Assembly (NCBI GenBank): GCA_016794425.1
Contig: JAEUHR010000040.1
Coordinates: forward strand, 23,151-87,150
DNA length: 64,000 nt
Direction of reading: 5' to 3'
Source: Planctomycetota bacterium
GTDB lineage: Bacteria > Planctomycetota > UBA1135 > UBA2386
The notes under the pieces are model-generated. The model searched no databases and was not told where the DNA came from. It saw only the letters and a list, made by a program, of their open reading frames with translations. Of this stretch, positions 8,121 to 16,969 are shown piece by piece; position 1 is the first letter of the stretch, and each line of letters opens with the position of its first letter. Made by a program: the position numbers and the translations under genes.

Positions 8121-10352
8121 TCAGGGCCGCGCCGCCAAGTACTGCGGCGGCCAGGCATGCGCGGCGACCTGCCGCACACCGGCCTCGCGCTGCACCAGGT
8201 ACGGATCGGCGAGGAAGCCGCGCGCGATCGCGCAGAGGTCGGCGCGGCCCGCGGCGACGATCGTGTGCGCGTGGTCGATGCCCTGGATGGCGCCGACCGC
8301 CATCACCGGGATCCCGGCCTCGCTGCGAATCCGCTCGGCGAACGGCACCTGGTACATGCGGCCGTAGGCCGGCCGCGACTCGGGCACGTTGCCCGCGGTC
8401 GAGACGTCGACGACGTCACAGCCGCCTTCCTTCAGCCAGCGCGCGAACTGCACCGACTCGTCGGCCGTGAAGCCGCGCCGTTCGTCGTCGAACCAGTCGG
8501 TCGCCGAGATGCGCACGAACAGCGGCTTGTGCTGCGGCCACACCGCGCGCACCGCGGCCAGCACGCGCAGCGGGAAGCGCGCGCGGTTGGCGAGGCTGCC
8601 GCCGAACTCGTCGCTGCGCTGGTTCGCCAGCGGCGACAGGAAGCTCGACAGCAGGTAGCCGTGCGCCATGTGCAGTTCGAGCACGTCGAAGCCGGCGCGG
8701 TCGGTCAGCTGCGCCCCGCGCACGAACGCCGCCTCGATGCGTGCGAGGTCGGCGGCGTCCATCGCCTTCGGCAGCGGCCAGCCGGCGCGGAACGGGATCG
8801 CCGACGGACCGATCGTCTGCCAGCCGCCGCGCGCCAGCGGCGCGTCGCCTTCCCACGGCCGGCTGCACGAGCCCTTGCGACCGGCATGCGCGAGTTGCAG
8901 GCCGATCTTCGCCGCCGAGTTCGCGTGCACGAAGTCGACGATGCGGCGCCAGGCGGCCATCTGCGTCTCGTTCCAGATGCCGGTGCAGCCGGGGCTGATG
9001 CGGCCGTCGGCCTCGACGTCGGTCATCTCGGTGAACACGAGGCCGGCACCGCCGACCGCGCGGCTGCCGAGGTGCACGAGGTGCCAGTCGCCGGGCACGC
9101 CGTCCGGCGCCGAGTACTGGCACATCGGCGACACGACGACGCGGTTCGGCAGCCGCAGGCCGCGCACCGTGAACGGTGCGAACGCCGGCGGCGGCGGCGG
9201 TTCGCCGGTCGCCCCCTCTTCGCGCGCGACCACCGCGTCGACGCGCGCGACCAGCGCCGGGTCGCGCAGCCGCAGGTTGTCGTAGGTGATCTTCTTGCTG
9301 CGCGTCATCAGGTTGAACACGAAGCGCTCCGGACTCTGGCCGAGGTAGCGTTCGCTGTTCTCGAACCACTCGAGGCTGGTCTGCGCCGCGCGCTGGATCT
9401 TCAGCACGTCGAGCCGCCGCGCCTGCTCGTAGGCCTGCAGCGCCGCCGGCACCGACCGCGGGTGCGCGGCGACCGCGTCGGCGAGCACGATCGCGTCCTC
9501 CATCGCGAGCTTGGTGCCCGAGCCGATCGAGAAGTGCGCCGTGTGCGCGGCGTCGCCGAGCAGCACCACGTTGTCGTGGTGCCACGACGCGCAGCGGATG
9601 GTCGGGAACGTGCGCCAGATCGAACGGTTGGTCAGCAGCTTCTCGCCGTGCAGGTGCTCGGCGAACAGCTGCTCGCAGAACGCCGCCGACTGTGCCTCGT
9701 CGAGCCGGTCGAGGCCGGCCTTGCGCCAGGTCTCCTCGCGGCACTCGACGATCCAGGTGCCGCGCCCCGTCTCGAACGGATACGCGTGCACCTGGAACAG
9801 CCCCCACTGCGTCGGCTGGAACACGAACGTGAACGCGGTCATGCGCTTCGTCGTGCCGAACCACGCGAACTTGCACTTGCGCCAGTCGAGGTGCGGCCGG
9901 AACGACGTCGCGTAGCGCTCGCGCACCTTGCTGTTGACGCCGTCGGCCGCGACGACGAGGTCGTGCGCGGCGACCACCGCGTCGATGTCCGCGATCGCCT
10001 GCTGGAAGTGCAGCCGGATGCCCAGTTCGCGACAGCGGTCGTGCAGGATCTGCAGCAGCCGCACGCGCGCGAGGCCGCAGAAGCCGTGGCCGGTGCTGGT
10101 GACCTTGGCGCCGGCGTGGAACGTGTCGATGTCGGTCCAGTAGGCGAAGTTCTGCTGGATGCGCGCGAAGCTCTCCGGATCGGCCTGCTCGAAGTTGCCG
10201 AGCGTCTCGTCGGAGAACACGACGCCCCAGCCGAACGTGTCGTCGGGCCGGTTCTGCTCGAACACGTCGATCTGCGCCGCCGGGTCGCGCTTCTTCAGCA
10301 GGATGGCGAAGTACAGCGACGCGGGGCCACCACCGATGCAGGCGATCTTCAT
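8121..10352 (-). CDS. Fused FAD monooxygenase / Old Yellow Enzyme, 2-aminobenzoyl-CoA or salicylyl-CoA type
   Basis: A 743-residue fusion. Residues 1-390 form a FAD-dependent aromatic hydroxylase: dinucleotide-binding CIGGGPASLYFAILLK at the start and VVLLGDAAHTAHFSIGSG for FAD pyrophosphate near residue 270. From about residue 395 an NADH:flavin oxidoreductase of the Old Yellow Enzyme class follows (VVSPMCQYSAPDGVPGDWH, LQLAHAGRKGS, FLSPLANQRSDEFGGS, FLADPYLV). This architecture is known from 2-aminobenzoyl-CoA monooxygenase/reductase of Azoarcus and from bifunctional salicylyl-CoA 5-hydroxylase/oxidoreductase; both act on CoA-thioesters of ortho-substituted benzoates. No CoA ligase or ring-cleavage gene is adjacent. 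It appears monocistronic, with its own -10 box 9 nt before the ATG. The exact substrate cannot be read from the sequence. Confidence 0.88.
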   Translation of the reverse strand: MKIACIGGGPASLYFAILLKKRDPAAQIDVFEQNRPDDTFGWGVVFSDETLGNFEQADPESFARIQQNFAYWTDIDTFHAGAKVTSTGHGFCGLARVRLLQILHDRCRELGIRLHFQQAIADIDAVVAAHDLVVAADGVNSKVRERYATSFRPHLDWRKCKFAWFGTTKRMTAFTFVFQPTQWGLFQVHAYPFETGRGTWIVECREETWRKAGLDRLDEAQSAAFCEQLFAEHLHGEKLLTNRSIWRTFPTIRCASWHHDNVVLLGDAAHTAHFSIGSGTKLAMEDAIVLADAVAAHPRSVPAALQAYEQARRLDVLKIQRAAQTSLEWFENSERYLGQSPERFVFNLMTRSKKITYDNLRLRDPALVARVDAVVAREEGATGEPPPPPAFAPFTVRGLRLPNRVVVSPMCQYSAPDGVPGDWHLVHLGSRAVGGAGLVFTEMTDVEADGRISPGCTGIWNETQMAAWRRIVDFVHANSAAKIGLQLAHAGRKGSCSRPWEGDAPLARGGWQTIGPSAIPFRAGWPLPKAMDAADLARIEAAFVRGAQLTDRAGFDVLELHMAHGYLLSSFLSPLANQRSDEFGGSLANRARFPLRVLAAVRAVWPQHKPLFVRISATDWFDDERRGFTADESVQFARWLKEGGCDVVDVSTAGNVPESRPAYGRMYQVPFAERIRSEAGIPVMAVGAIQGIDHAHTIVAAGRADLCAIARGFLADPYLVQREAGVRQVAAHAWPPQYLAARP

Positions 10353-10361
10353 CGGGCGCGG

Positions 10362-10367
10362 ATCTTA
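10362..10367 (-). promoter_or_regulatory. -10 box TAAGAT, 9 nt before the start codon
   Basis: On the minus strand TAAGAT ends 9 nt upstream of the ATG at 10352. Transcription starting about 7 nt downstream of a -10 box would begin within a few bases of the ATG, so the message would be leaderless or nearly so. No Shine-Dalgarno sequence is visible. Confidence 0.6.
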
Positions 10368-10390
10368 GGGTCGCGGCCCGTCGACCGCTC

Positions 10391-10912
10391 CTACGCAGGT
10401 CGTCCCGGGCGGCCGCAGAGCCGCAGCACCGCGAGCCGCAGCGGCAGCCAGACCAGGGCCAGTACGAGTCCGAGCGTGGCGCGGTAACACGCCGCGAGGC
10501 ACCGCGCGACGAACAGCGGGTCGGCGGTCAAGCCGCGGCGCAGCAGGTGCGGGCCCCAGGTCCACGGTCGCCACCAGCCGACGCGGCGTTCGTTGCCGCG
10601 CTCGTCGGTCGCCAGCGCCAGGCGCCCGAGTGCGAGCGCGGCGAGCCGCAGCGGCTGCAGCCGTTCGCCGCCGTGCCAGGCGACGACGACCTCGGCGAAG
10701 CGTTCGCGGCGCAGCGCGCGCACGAACGCGAGCCGGCCACCCGGCGGCTTGTCGCGGCGCAGTTCGACGGTCGCGTGGCGCGCCGCGAGCCAGTCGCGGT
10801 CCTCGTCGTTGGCGAAGCCGACCAGCAATGCGTCGGGCCAGCGCGCGCGCACGCGGGCCAGCAGCGCGTCGGCGGCGGCGCGGTCGCAGGTCAGGAACAC
10901 CGCCACCTTCAC
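10391..10912 (-). CDS. Unknown protein of the polysaccharide locus with C-terminal membrane segment
   Basis: A 173-residue protein. The start GTG at 10910-10912 overlaps the stop of the preceding glycosyltransferase as GTGA, so it is translationally coupled to it. The N-terminal half looks like a small alpha/beta domain (VKVAVFLTCDRAAADALLAR, DALLVGFANDE, FAEVVVAWHGG). The phrase VVVAWHGGERLQPLRLAALAL recalls the nucleotide-sugar or ADP-heptose-dependent transferase style but is too weak for a call. Residues about 140-165 are hydrophobic (ATLGLVLALVWLPLRLAVL) and probably membrane-bound. I do not recognise the family. Its position at the end of the export/glycosyltransferase operon suggests a role in envelope polysaccharide synthesis. 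Confidence 0.7.
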   Translation of the reverse strand: MKVAVFLTCDRAAADALLARVRARWPDALLVGFANDEDRDWLAARHATVELRRDKPPGGRLAFVRALRRERFAEVVVAWHGGERLQPLRLAALALGRLALATDERGNERRVGWWRPWTWGPHLLRRGLTADPLFVARCLAACYRATLGLVLALVWLPLRLAVLRLCGRPGRPA

Positions 10913-13290
10913 GAGCGACCTCCGGCCAGCCGTTCGTAGACCGCGTCGTAGGCGGCGACGATGCCGGCGGTGCCGTGCTGCGCGTGCGCGAGCGCGCGGC
11001 CGGCGGCCCCGAGCCGCGCCCGCAGCGCCGGATCGCCGCACAGGCGCGCGATCGCGGCCGCGAACGCGGCCGGTTCGTCGGCGATCAGGCAGTGTTCGCC
11101 GTCGACCGCGGCCGTGCCCTCGCAGGCGACGCGCGTCGCGACGACGGCCTTGCCGGCGCTCCAGGCCTCGAGCAGCTTGCCGCGCAACCCGCTGCCCTGC
11201 CGCAGGGGCAGCGTGACCACGGTCGCCGCTGCCATCTCGGCCGCGAGGTCCGGCACGTAGCCGGCGACCTCGACGCCGGGCCGCTGCGCCAGCGCCTGCA
11301 CGGCCGGCGGCGCGTCGCGCCCGACCAGCCGCACCGTCGCCGCGGGCAGGCTCGCCCGCAGGTGCGGCAGGATCGCGTCGCACAGCCAGGTGGCGGCGTC
11401 GACGTTCGGCCCGTGCCGGAAGTAGCCGACGAAGATCGCGGTCGCCGGCGCTTCGGCCACGGCAGTCGCGGGCACGACCTCGACCTCGCCGCCGCACGGC
11501 ACGACCGAGCACGGCAGCCCGCGCGCGCGCGCGGCCAGGAAGTCGCGATCGGCGGTCGACAGCGCGATCACGTGGTCGACGCGGCGCAGCAGCGCGAGCT
11601 CGTGCGCGGTCGCCTGCACGGCGCGGAACGCCGCCGCGAGCCGGCCGAGGCCGCGCGCGAGCCGCGCCGCGCGCTGCGCCGCGAAGCCCGCCGACTCGTG
11701 GCACGTGTAGAGCCACGGCGCGCACTTGTCGACGTCGCGCAGCAGGTGCAGCAGTTCGGGGTACTCGATCTGCACGAGGTCGTGGTCGGTCGACTCGAGC
11801 ACGCGCACGACCGCTTCGCGCATCGCCGGCGCGCTGTAGTCGCGCCACCACCGCGCCGGCACCGTGTGGTGCAGGTTGCCGGGCATCGGATTGCGCACGC
11901 GCACCGCGGTCACGACTTCGAGCCCTTCGGCGCGCAGCGCCGCCGCCGCCGTGCCGTCGTCGCCCGGTTCGACGAACGCGAACAGCGTCACGCGGTGCAC
12001 CTTCGCCTGCGCCGCGAGCCGCCGGAACACGGTCCACGAGCCATCGTAACCGAGCCGCGGCAGCCGCGCGCTGAGCACCAGGATGCGGCGCCCGTGCGGC
12101 TGCGGCGTCGCCAGCGGGCCGAGCGAGACGTGTTCGGACCGGCGGTAGGCGGCGATCGAGTTCGCGCAGCGGAACACGTCGGCATCGCGGCGCACGTGGA
12201 ACGGCCGCGCGCGGCAGCGGCCGACCAGCGCCTGCGGCAGCCGCGGCAGCGCGCGCGCCAGCGCGCGGAACTCGAACCAGAGCCCGTAGGCGCGGCTGCG
12301 GCCGGGCCGCTTGCTGCGCAGCAGCATCGCCCACGGCATCGCCACCAGCAGGTCGCCGAACAGCGTCGGATCGGTCACGTTGCGCCACAGGAACAGGTGC
12401 TGGTTGCGGCGGATCATCGCGTCGACGTAGTCGTCGCCGAACGCCTTGCGGCTGGTGCCGCGGTGCTCGTGCAGCACCGAGCTGCGCGCCGTGAACAGCA
12501 CGCGCAGGCCGCGCTTCCAGGCCTCGTACGAGAGGCCCATGTCCTCCATGTAGAACGGGTCGTACAGCGTGTCGAAGCCGCCGATCGCGTCGTAGGCACG
12601 CCGATCGAACGCGGCGCTGCCACCGCCGGCCCACAGCGTGGGCACGAACGCCAGCTCGCGCTCGTCGCGGCCGGGCAGCACGTGCGCGAGCTTCAGTCGG
12701 CCGTGGCGCAGTTCGCCGCGCGTGCGGCCGGTCTCCTCGCGGCGCTTGTTCGGGTCCTTGAAGAACACCTCGGCCGCGACCGCGAACACGGCCGGCGCCG
12801 CGAGCCCTTCGAGCAGCGGCGCCAGGAAGCCGGGCTGCACGACCATGTCGTTGTTCAGGAACACCAGCACGTCGCGGCGCGCGTGCTCGACGCCGGCACG
12901 GTTGCCGCGCACGAAGTAGCGGTTCTCGGGCAGCGCGACGATCTCGACCCACGGGTGCTCGGCGCGCAGCCACTCGACGGTGCCGTCGGTGCTGCCGTTG
13001 TCGACGACGATCACCTGGTGGTCGCCGCCGTGCGCGAGCACTTCGCGCCGCAGCGACGGCAGCAGGCCTTCGAGGTGGTGCTTGCCGTTCCAGGTCACGG
13101 TCACGATCGACGCCGAGCGCGTATCGGGCCGCTGTGCCTGCCAGCGGCCCCGGCGCAACCGCACGACCGGCAGCCACAGCATGTCGACGGCGACGAAGAC
13201 CAGCAGCAGCACGAGACCGATCGCGAACGCGAGCGGCAGCAGCACAGCCGCGGCGACCAGCAGCAGCAGTGCGTTGGCGACGGCGCGCAC
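10909..13290 (-). CDS. GT2-GT4 fused glycosyltransferase with N-terminal membrane anchor
   Basis: A 793-residue protein. Residues 7-40 are a hydrophobic anchor. Residues about 58-340 are a family 2 glycosyltransferase: IVTVTWNGKHHLEGLLPSL, VIVVDNGSTDGTVEWL and VLVFLNNDMVVQPGFL, the last holding the D-x-D-like metal site. From about residue 400 a family 4 (GT-B) transferase begins (LVLSARLPRLGYDGSW) and ends with the nucleotide-sugar site (VVTLPLRQGSGLRGKLLEAW). Two consecutive sugar transfers by one polypeptide, or an initiating plus chain-extending pair, can be inferred. The start is GTG at 13290, four bases after the stop of the upstream GT4 gene; the downstream gene overlaps by GTGA. Such GT2-GT4 fusions exist in capsule loci but are less usual than separate genes. 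Confidence 0.88.
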   Translation of the reverse strand: MRAVANALLLLVAAAVLLPLAFAIGLVLLLVFVAVDMLWLPVVRLRRGRWQAQRPDTRSASIVTVTWNGKHHLEGLLPSLRREVLAHGGDHQVIVVDNGSTDGTVEWLRAEHPWVEIVALPENRYFVRGNRAGVEHARRDVLVFLNNDMVVQPGFLAPLLEGLAAPAVFAVAAEVFFKDPNKRREETGRTRGELRHGRLKLAHVLPGRDERELAFVPTLWAGGGSAAFDRRAYDAIGGFDTLYDPFYMEDMGLSYEAWKRGLRVLFTARSSVLHEHRGTSRKAFGDDYVDAMIRRNQHLFLWRNVTDPTLFGDLLVAMPWAMLLRSKRPGRSRAYGLWFEFRALARALPRLPQALVGRCRARPFHVRRDADVFRCANSIAAYRRSEHVSLGPLATPQPHGRRILVLSARLPRLGYDGSWTVFRRLAAQAKVHRVTLFAFVEPGDDGTAAAALRAEGLEVVTAVRVRNPMPGNLHHTVPARWWRDYSAPAMREAVVRVLESTDHDLVQIEYPELLHLLRDVDKCAPWLYTCHESAGFAAQRAARLARGLGRLAAAFRAVQATAHELALLRRVDHVIALSTADRDFLAARARGLPCSVVPCGGEVEVVPATAVAEAPATAIFVGYFRHGPNVDAATWLCDAILPHLRASLPAATVRLVGRDAPPAVQALAQRPGVEVAGYVPDLAAEMAAATVVTLPLRQGSGLRGKLLEAWSAGKAVVATRVACEGTAAVDGEHCLIADEPAAFAAAIARLCGDPALRARLGAAGRALAHAQHGTAGIVAAYDAVYERLAGGRS

Positions 13291-13294
13291 GCGC

Positions 13295-14521
13295 TCAGCC
13301 TCGCTTCGCCCCCGCCAGCGGAGTCCGCAGCAGGCGCTGCATCAGCTCGACGTAGCCGGCGAACTCGTTCTCCCAGGCGTGCTCGCGCGTGAAGCGCCGC
13401 GCCCGTTCGGCCATGCCGCGGCCGAAGGCCGGATCGGCGTCGAGGCGCGCCAGCAGGTCGGCGAACGCGGGCAGGTCGCCGTCGGCGAACATCGCGACCT
13501 CGTCCTCGCGGAACAGCGAGGTCATGATCGACGTGCGCACGGCGACCACCGGCACCCCCATCGCGACGAACTCCGGCACCTTCAGCGACAACGCCATGTC
13601 GATGTGCACGTCGAGGTGCGGCGTGAACACGCCTACCGACGCCCGGCTCATCACGGCCGGCACTTCCTGCAGCGGCAGCGGCGGCCGCACAGAGACGCGG
13701 TCGGCGACGCCCAGCTCGTGCGCCAGGTCCTTCAGCTCCTGCATCGGCTTGCCTTCGGCTTCCGACAGCTTGGCGTGGATCACGAGCCGGATGCCGGGCA
13801 CCTTCTTCGCCGCGAGCGGCAACACGCGCACGCACTGGTCGACACCGTGCCGGTGCGACACCGTGCCGAGGTAGAGCACGACGAACTCACCGGCGCGCTC
13901 GGGGCCGCGCCACGGGTGGCGGGCCGCGTCGAACAGCGTCGTGTCGGCGGCGTTCATGACCGCGATCGAACGGTCGGCGCGGCAGGTGCCGCGCGCGAGC
14001 GCACCCTGGCGGAAACGTTCGGTCGCGAAGCAGCAGGCGCTGGCGAAGCGGTGCGAGAGCCACTCCTGCACGCGGATCGGCCAGATGCCCGGGTGGCGGA
14101 CGCTGGTCTTGAACTTGCTGCACCAGACCTCCGGCATCAGGTCGTGCACGTCGAGCAGCACGAGGCGGCCGAGCAGCCGCGGCACGATCGCCGCGAACAC
14201 CAGGAAGTCGGGCATGTTGTGCACGTGCACGACGTCGTAGCGCAGCGCGCGCCAGGTCAGCACGAAGCCGCACAGCAGCGTGAACCAGACGTACTCGAAC
14301 AGGTAGCGCAGCGTGCCACCGCGGCGCCGCGACAACGGCAGCCGGTGTACCGACACGCCGCGCAGCTGCTCCCGCTTCGGCTTGTCGCGGTCGCGCAGCG
14401 CGAGCACGTCGACCCGGTGGCCGGCCGCCGCCAGCGACTCGGCGTAGCGGCGCACGCGTGCATCGCCTTCGTAGTAGGCGTGCACGACCATGCAGACCCG
14501 CAGCTGCCGCGGCTCGGTCAC
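13295..14521 (-). CDS. Glycosyltransferase family 4 protein
   Basis: A 408-residue GT-B glycosyltransferase. The N-terminal domain starts VCMVVHAYYEGDARVRRYAESL and contains HVHNMPDFLVFAA. The C-terminal nucleotide-sugar domain has FVVLYLGTVSHRHG, a VGVFTPHLDVHIDMALSLK stretch and VPEFVAMGVPVVAVRTS, with the acidic residue that contacts the donor sugar. It transfers a sugar from an activated donor to a lipid-linked polysaccharide intermediate at the inner face of the membrane; specificity is not evident. The start is GTG 14519-14521, overlapping the stop of the export lipoprotein gene (GTGA). It belongs to a four-gene minus-strand operon. Confidence 0.9.
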   Translation of the reverse strand: MTEPRQLRVCMVVHAYYEGDARVRRYAESLAAAGHRVDVLALRDRDKPKREQLRGVSVHRLPLSRRRGGTLRYLFEYVWFTLLCGFVLTWRALRYDVVHVHNMPDFLVFAAIVPRLLGRLVLLDVHDLMPEVWCSKFKTSVRHPGIWPIRVQEWLSHRFASACCFATERFRQGALARGTCRADRSIAVMNAADTTLFDAARHPWRGPERAGEFVVLYLGTVSHRHGVDQCVRVLPLAAKKVPGIRLVIHAKLSEAEGKPMQELKDLAHELGVADRVSVRPPLPLQEVPAVMSRASVGVFTPHLDVHIDMALSLKVPEFVAMGVPVVAVRTSIMTSLFREDEVAMFADGDLPAFADLLARLDADPAFGRGMAERARRFTREHAWENEFAGYVELMQRLLRTPLAGAKRG

Positions 14522-15249
14522 TGGAACGAGCCCAGCGCCGGCCCGCCGATCGAGAACGGCAGCAGGCGGCGGAACCAGAGGTCGACCCAGTTGCCGGCGT
14601 CGGCGATGCCCGAGGTCTGGCAGTAGACGACGTCACCCGGCAGCAGCAGGAAGTCCGGATACTGCTCGAGCAGCACGGCTTCGAGGTTGACGCGGAACGT
14701 GCGGTTGCTGCCGTCCGGCCCCAGCCGCAGGATCCGCACGTCCGAGTGCTTGATCGTGTAGTGGAAGCTGCCGGCCGCCGCGATCGCCTGCGTCATCGTC
14801 AGGCCGGGCTGGTAGGCGATCGGGCCGCCCGAACGCACTTCGCCGCAGACGTACACCGACTGCGCCGCGGCCTCTACCAGGCTGACGGTCACGCGCGGGT
14901 CGTTGAACTGCAGCTTGTAGGCTTCGAGGATCTCCGACCGGGTCGCCGCGACCGAGCGGCCGCCGACGTGCAGCGGCGCCGACAGCTGCCGCAGATCGAT
15001 CGTGCCGGTCGGCGACACGCGCACTTCCTGCGACGTGTCCTGCGTGTCGCCGCCCTCGGGCCGGATCAGTTCGACGCGCACCGACAGGCGGTCACCGGGC
15101 CGCAGCACGTAGTCGCGCTGCATGTAGGCGGCCCACTCCATCGCCACGGCCTTGGCGTCGAACGGCGGCGCCGACGAGCAGGCGGCGACGAGGATCGCGA
15201 GGCCGATGGCCAGCGCGGAGCGGATCGCGGCGGTGCGTGGCGAGCTCAC
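14518..15249 (-). CDS. Polysaccharide export lipoprotein, Wza-like
   Basis: A 243-residue protein from GTG 15249. I chose this start because it gives a clean lipoprotein signal (hydrophobic run, then VAAC, Cys24) and because a TACCGT -10 box lies 7 nt before it; the frame stays open further upstream but that part is Arg/Pro-rich and implausible. A Poly_export (Wza N-terminal) domain follows: YVLRPGDRLSVRVELI, VSPTGTIDLRQL, ILEAYKLQFNDPRVTVSL. Then comes an SLBB-type domain (VYVCGEVRSGGPIAYQPG, MTQAIAAAGSFHYT, LLLPGDVVYC). Wza-type proteins form the outer-membrane channel for polysaccharide. It is the first gene of the leftward operon and divergent from the polymerase gene. Confidence 0.9.
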   Translation of the reverse strand: MSSPRTAAIRSALAIGLAILVAACSSAPPFDAKAVAMEWAAYMQRDYVLRPGDRLSVRVELIRPEGGDTQDTSQEVRVSPTGTIDLRQLSAPLHVGGRSVAATRSEILEAYKLQFNDPRVTVSLVEAAAQSVYVCGEVRSGGPIAYQPGLTMTQAIAAAGSFHYTIKHSDVRILRLGPDGSNRTFRVNLEAVLLEQYPDFLLLPGDVVYCQTSGIADAGNWVDLWFRRLLPFSIGGPALGSFQ

Positions 15250-15256
15250 GGCGAGC

Positions 15257-15262
15257 ACGGTA
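15257..15262 (-). promoter_or_regulatory. -10 box TACCGT, 7 nt before GTG start
   Basis: TACCGT on the minus strand ends 7 nt from the GTG at 15249, predicting an almost leaderless message for the export operon. The same 100-bp interval carries a TAGAGT box on the plus strand (15313-15318) for the divergent polymerase gene. Confidence 0.55.
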
Positions 15263-15350
15263 GGTACGCGCTGCGACGGAAACCAGAGCCTGCGTCGGCG
15301 CACGCCGGCGGATAGAGTCCGGCCGGCGGAAACGCCGAAGAGATGACGCC

Positions 15351-16688
15351 GTGCTGCCATTGATCCAGGATCCAGAGGTCCCGATCCAGGCGGGCGCGGA
15401 CTTCGGCGGCCACCAGATGGTCCACCCGATCGGTGCCGCCGCACTCGGCCTGATGGCCGTGCTGGCGCTGGTCGTGCCGCGGCGATGGCTGTGCCTGCCG
15501 GTGGTCCTGATGCTCTGCTTCATCCCGGCAGGACAGCGGCTGATCATCGCCACGCTCGACTTCTCGTTCCTGCGCGTCCTGATGATCGTCGTCTGGGCGC
15601 GCTTCTTCCTGCGCGGCGACCTGCGCCCGATCGCCTGGAACCACCTGGATCGCGCGCTGCTGCTGTGGGCCATCGTGTCGGTCGTGACCGGCACGCTGCA
15701 GGTCATGAGCGCGGCCGCGTTCATCAACCGCTTCGGCCTCTCGGTCGACGCGGTGATGGTCTACTTCTTCTTCCGGCTCGTGATCGGGAACTACCGCGAC
15801 CTGCTGCAGATCGCCGGCGTGTTCATGGTCTGCAGCGCCGTCGTGCTGGTGTTCTTCGTCGTCGAGAACCGGACCTCGAAGAACATGTTCGCGGTCATGG
15901 GCGGCGTGCCGGAGTTCACGGACATCCGCGGCGGCCGGCTGCGGTGCCAGGGCGCGTTCGCGCACTCGATCCTGGCCGGCTGCTTCTGGGCCTGCGTGAT
16001 CCCGTTCTATTTCTGCCGCGCCTGGCTGCGGCAGCAGTGGCTCAGCGTCGCCGCCTGCATCGTCTTCTCGGTCGGCATCGTCGTGCTGTCGTCGTCGAGC
16101 ACGCCGATCATGGCGCTGGTGTTCGGCGCCGTCGCCGCCTCGGCGTGGTTCATCCGCGGCGCTCTGCGGTGGCTGCGCTGGTTTGCGGTCTTCGGCATGT
16201 GCGTGCTGCACGTGATGATGAGCATGCCGGTATGGCACCTGATCGCGCGCGTCGACCTGGTCGGCGGCTCGACCGGCTGGCACCGCTACCACCTGGTCGA
16301 CAAGACGATCCACAACTTCCGCGAGTGGATGCTGTTCGGCACGCCGCGCACCGGCCACTGGGGCGAAGGGCTGCACGACGTCACCAACCAGTTCGTCGCC
16401 GAGGGCATCTCGGGTGGGGCGCTGCGTCTCGCGCTGTTCGTCGCGATGCTCGTCTACGCGTTCACCGGGGTGTCGCGCAGCCTGCGCGTGCAGCTCGGCA
16501 GCCGCGACTACCGGCTGATTTCATGGGCCCTCGGCACGGGACTGTTCATGCACTGCATGAACTTCATCGGCGTCACCTACTTCGATCAGATCGTCGTGCT
16601 GTTCCAGCTGAACCTGGCCGCGATCGCATCGCTGACACTGGTGCCCGGCGCCCCGGTGGAACGCCAGTTCGTGCACCTGCGAGCCTGA
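15351..16688 (+). CDS. O-antigen ligase/polymerase-like membrane protein
   Basis: A 445-residue integral membrane protein with about ten to eleven hydrophobic helices. Between the later helices there is a large hydrophilic loop (about residues 300-345, with WHRYHLVDKTIHNFREW and GTPRTGHWGEGLHD). This layout is shared by Wzy polymerases and WaaL/RfaL O-antigen ligases, where the loop carries catalytic Arg and His residues. Here the RGGRLRCQGAFAHSILAG segment precedes a helix in the way seen in O-antigen ligase-domain proteins. It would polymerise or ligate the exopolysaccharide at the periplasmic face. The start is GTG 15351; an ATG at 15343 is in another frame and ends quickly. It is divergent from the Wza-like gene. 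Confidence 0.8.
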   Translation: MLPLIQDPEVPIQAGADFGGHQMVHPIGAAALGLMAVLALVVPRRWLCLPVVLMLCFIPAGQRLIIATLDFSFLRVLMIVVWARFFLRGDLRPIAWNHLDRALLLWAIVSVVTGTLQVMSAAAFINRFGLSVDAVMVYFFFRLVIGNYRDLLQIAGVFMVCSAVVLVFFVVENRTSKNMFAVMGGVPEFTDIRGGRLRCQGAFAHSILAGCFWACVIPFYFCRAWLRQQWLSVAACIVFSVGIVVLSSSSTPIMALVFGAVAASAWFIRGALRWLRWFAVFGMCVLHVMMSMPVWHLIARVDLVGGSTGWHRYHLVDKTIHNFREWMLFGTPRTGHWGEGLHDVTNQFVAEGISGGALRLALFVAMLVYAFTGVSRSLRVQLGSRDYRLISWALGTGLFMHCMNFIGVTYFDQIVVLFQLNLAAIASLTLVPGAPVERQFVHLRA

Positions 16689-16881
16689 CGCGAGTCCCGC
16701 CGCCGCGACCGTGCCGGGGGAGACTTCTCCACAATCCGGAGCGCGGGGGAACCACGCCGCCCATGGCATCGGCCGCGCGGCGAATTCCGCAAAAACCAAC
16801 GTGCGCTTTGCCACGCCGCGTCGCTTCCGTCGATGTTGCAATGGGCAGCATTGCCATCGGACCCATGGTCGTCAGGCCCAC

Positions 16882-16909
16882 TTGTCGAACCTCCGGATCG
16901 CTCTACAGT
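16882..16909 (+). promoter_or_regulatory. Sigma-70-like promoter of the sugar transferase gene
   Basis: TTGTCG at 16882-16887 and TACAGT at 16904-16909 are separated by 16 bases, upstream of the ATG at 16970. The 280-base gap 16689-16969 holds no other feature I can support. The predicted leader is about 55 nt, unlike the near-leaderless genes elsewhere in the window. Confidence 0.5.
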
Positions 16910-16969
16910 GCTCGCCCTCGCCACGCACCCAGCACCTCTCGGACCCACTCACACTCTCGCCCCGCACCC

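Noticed and set aside
8157..10487. Open frame of 776 codons antisense to the monooxygenase fusion
   Set aside because: The composition is Arg/Asp/Val/His-rich as expected from reversed G+C-biased codons; the opposite strand has two complete enzyme domains.
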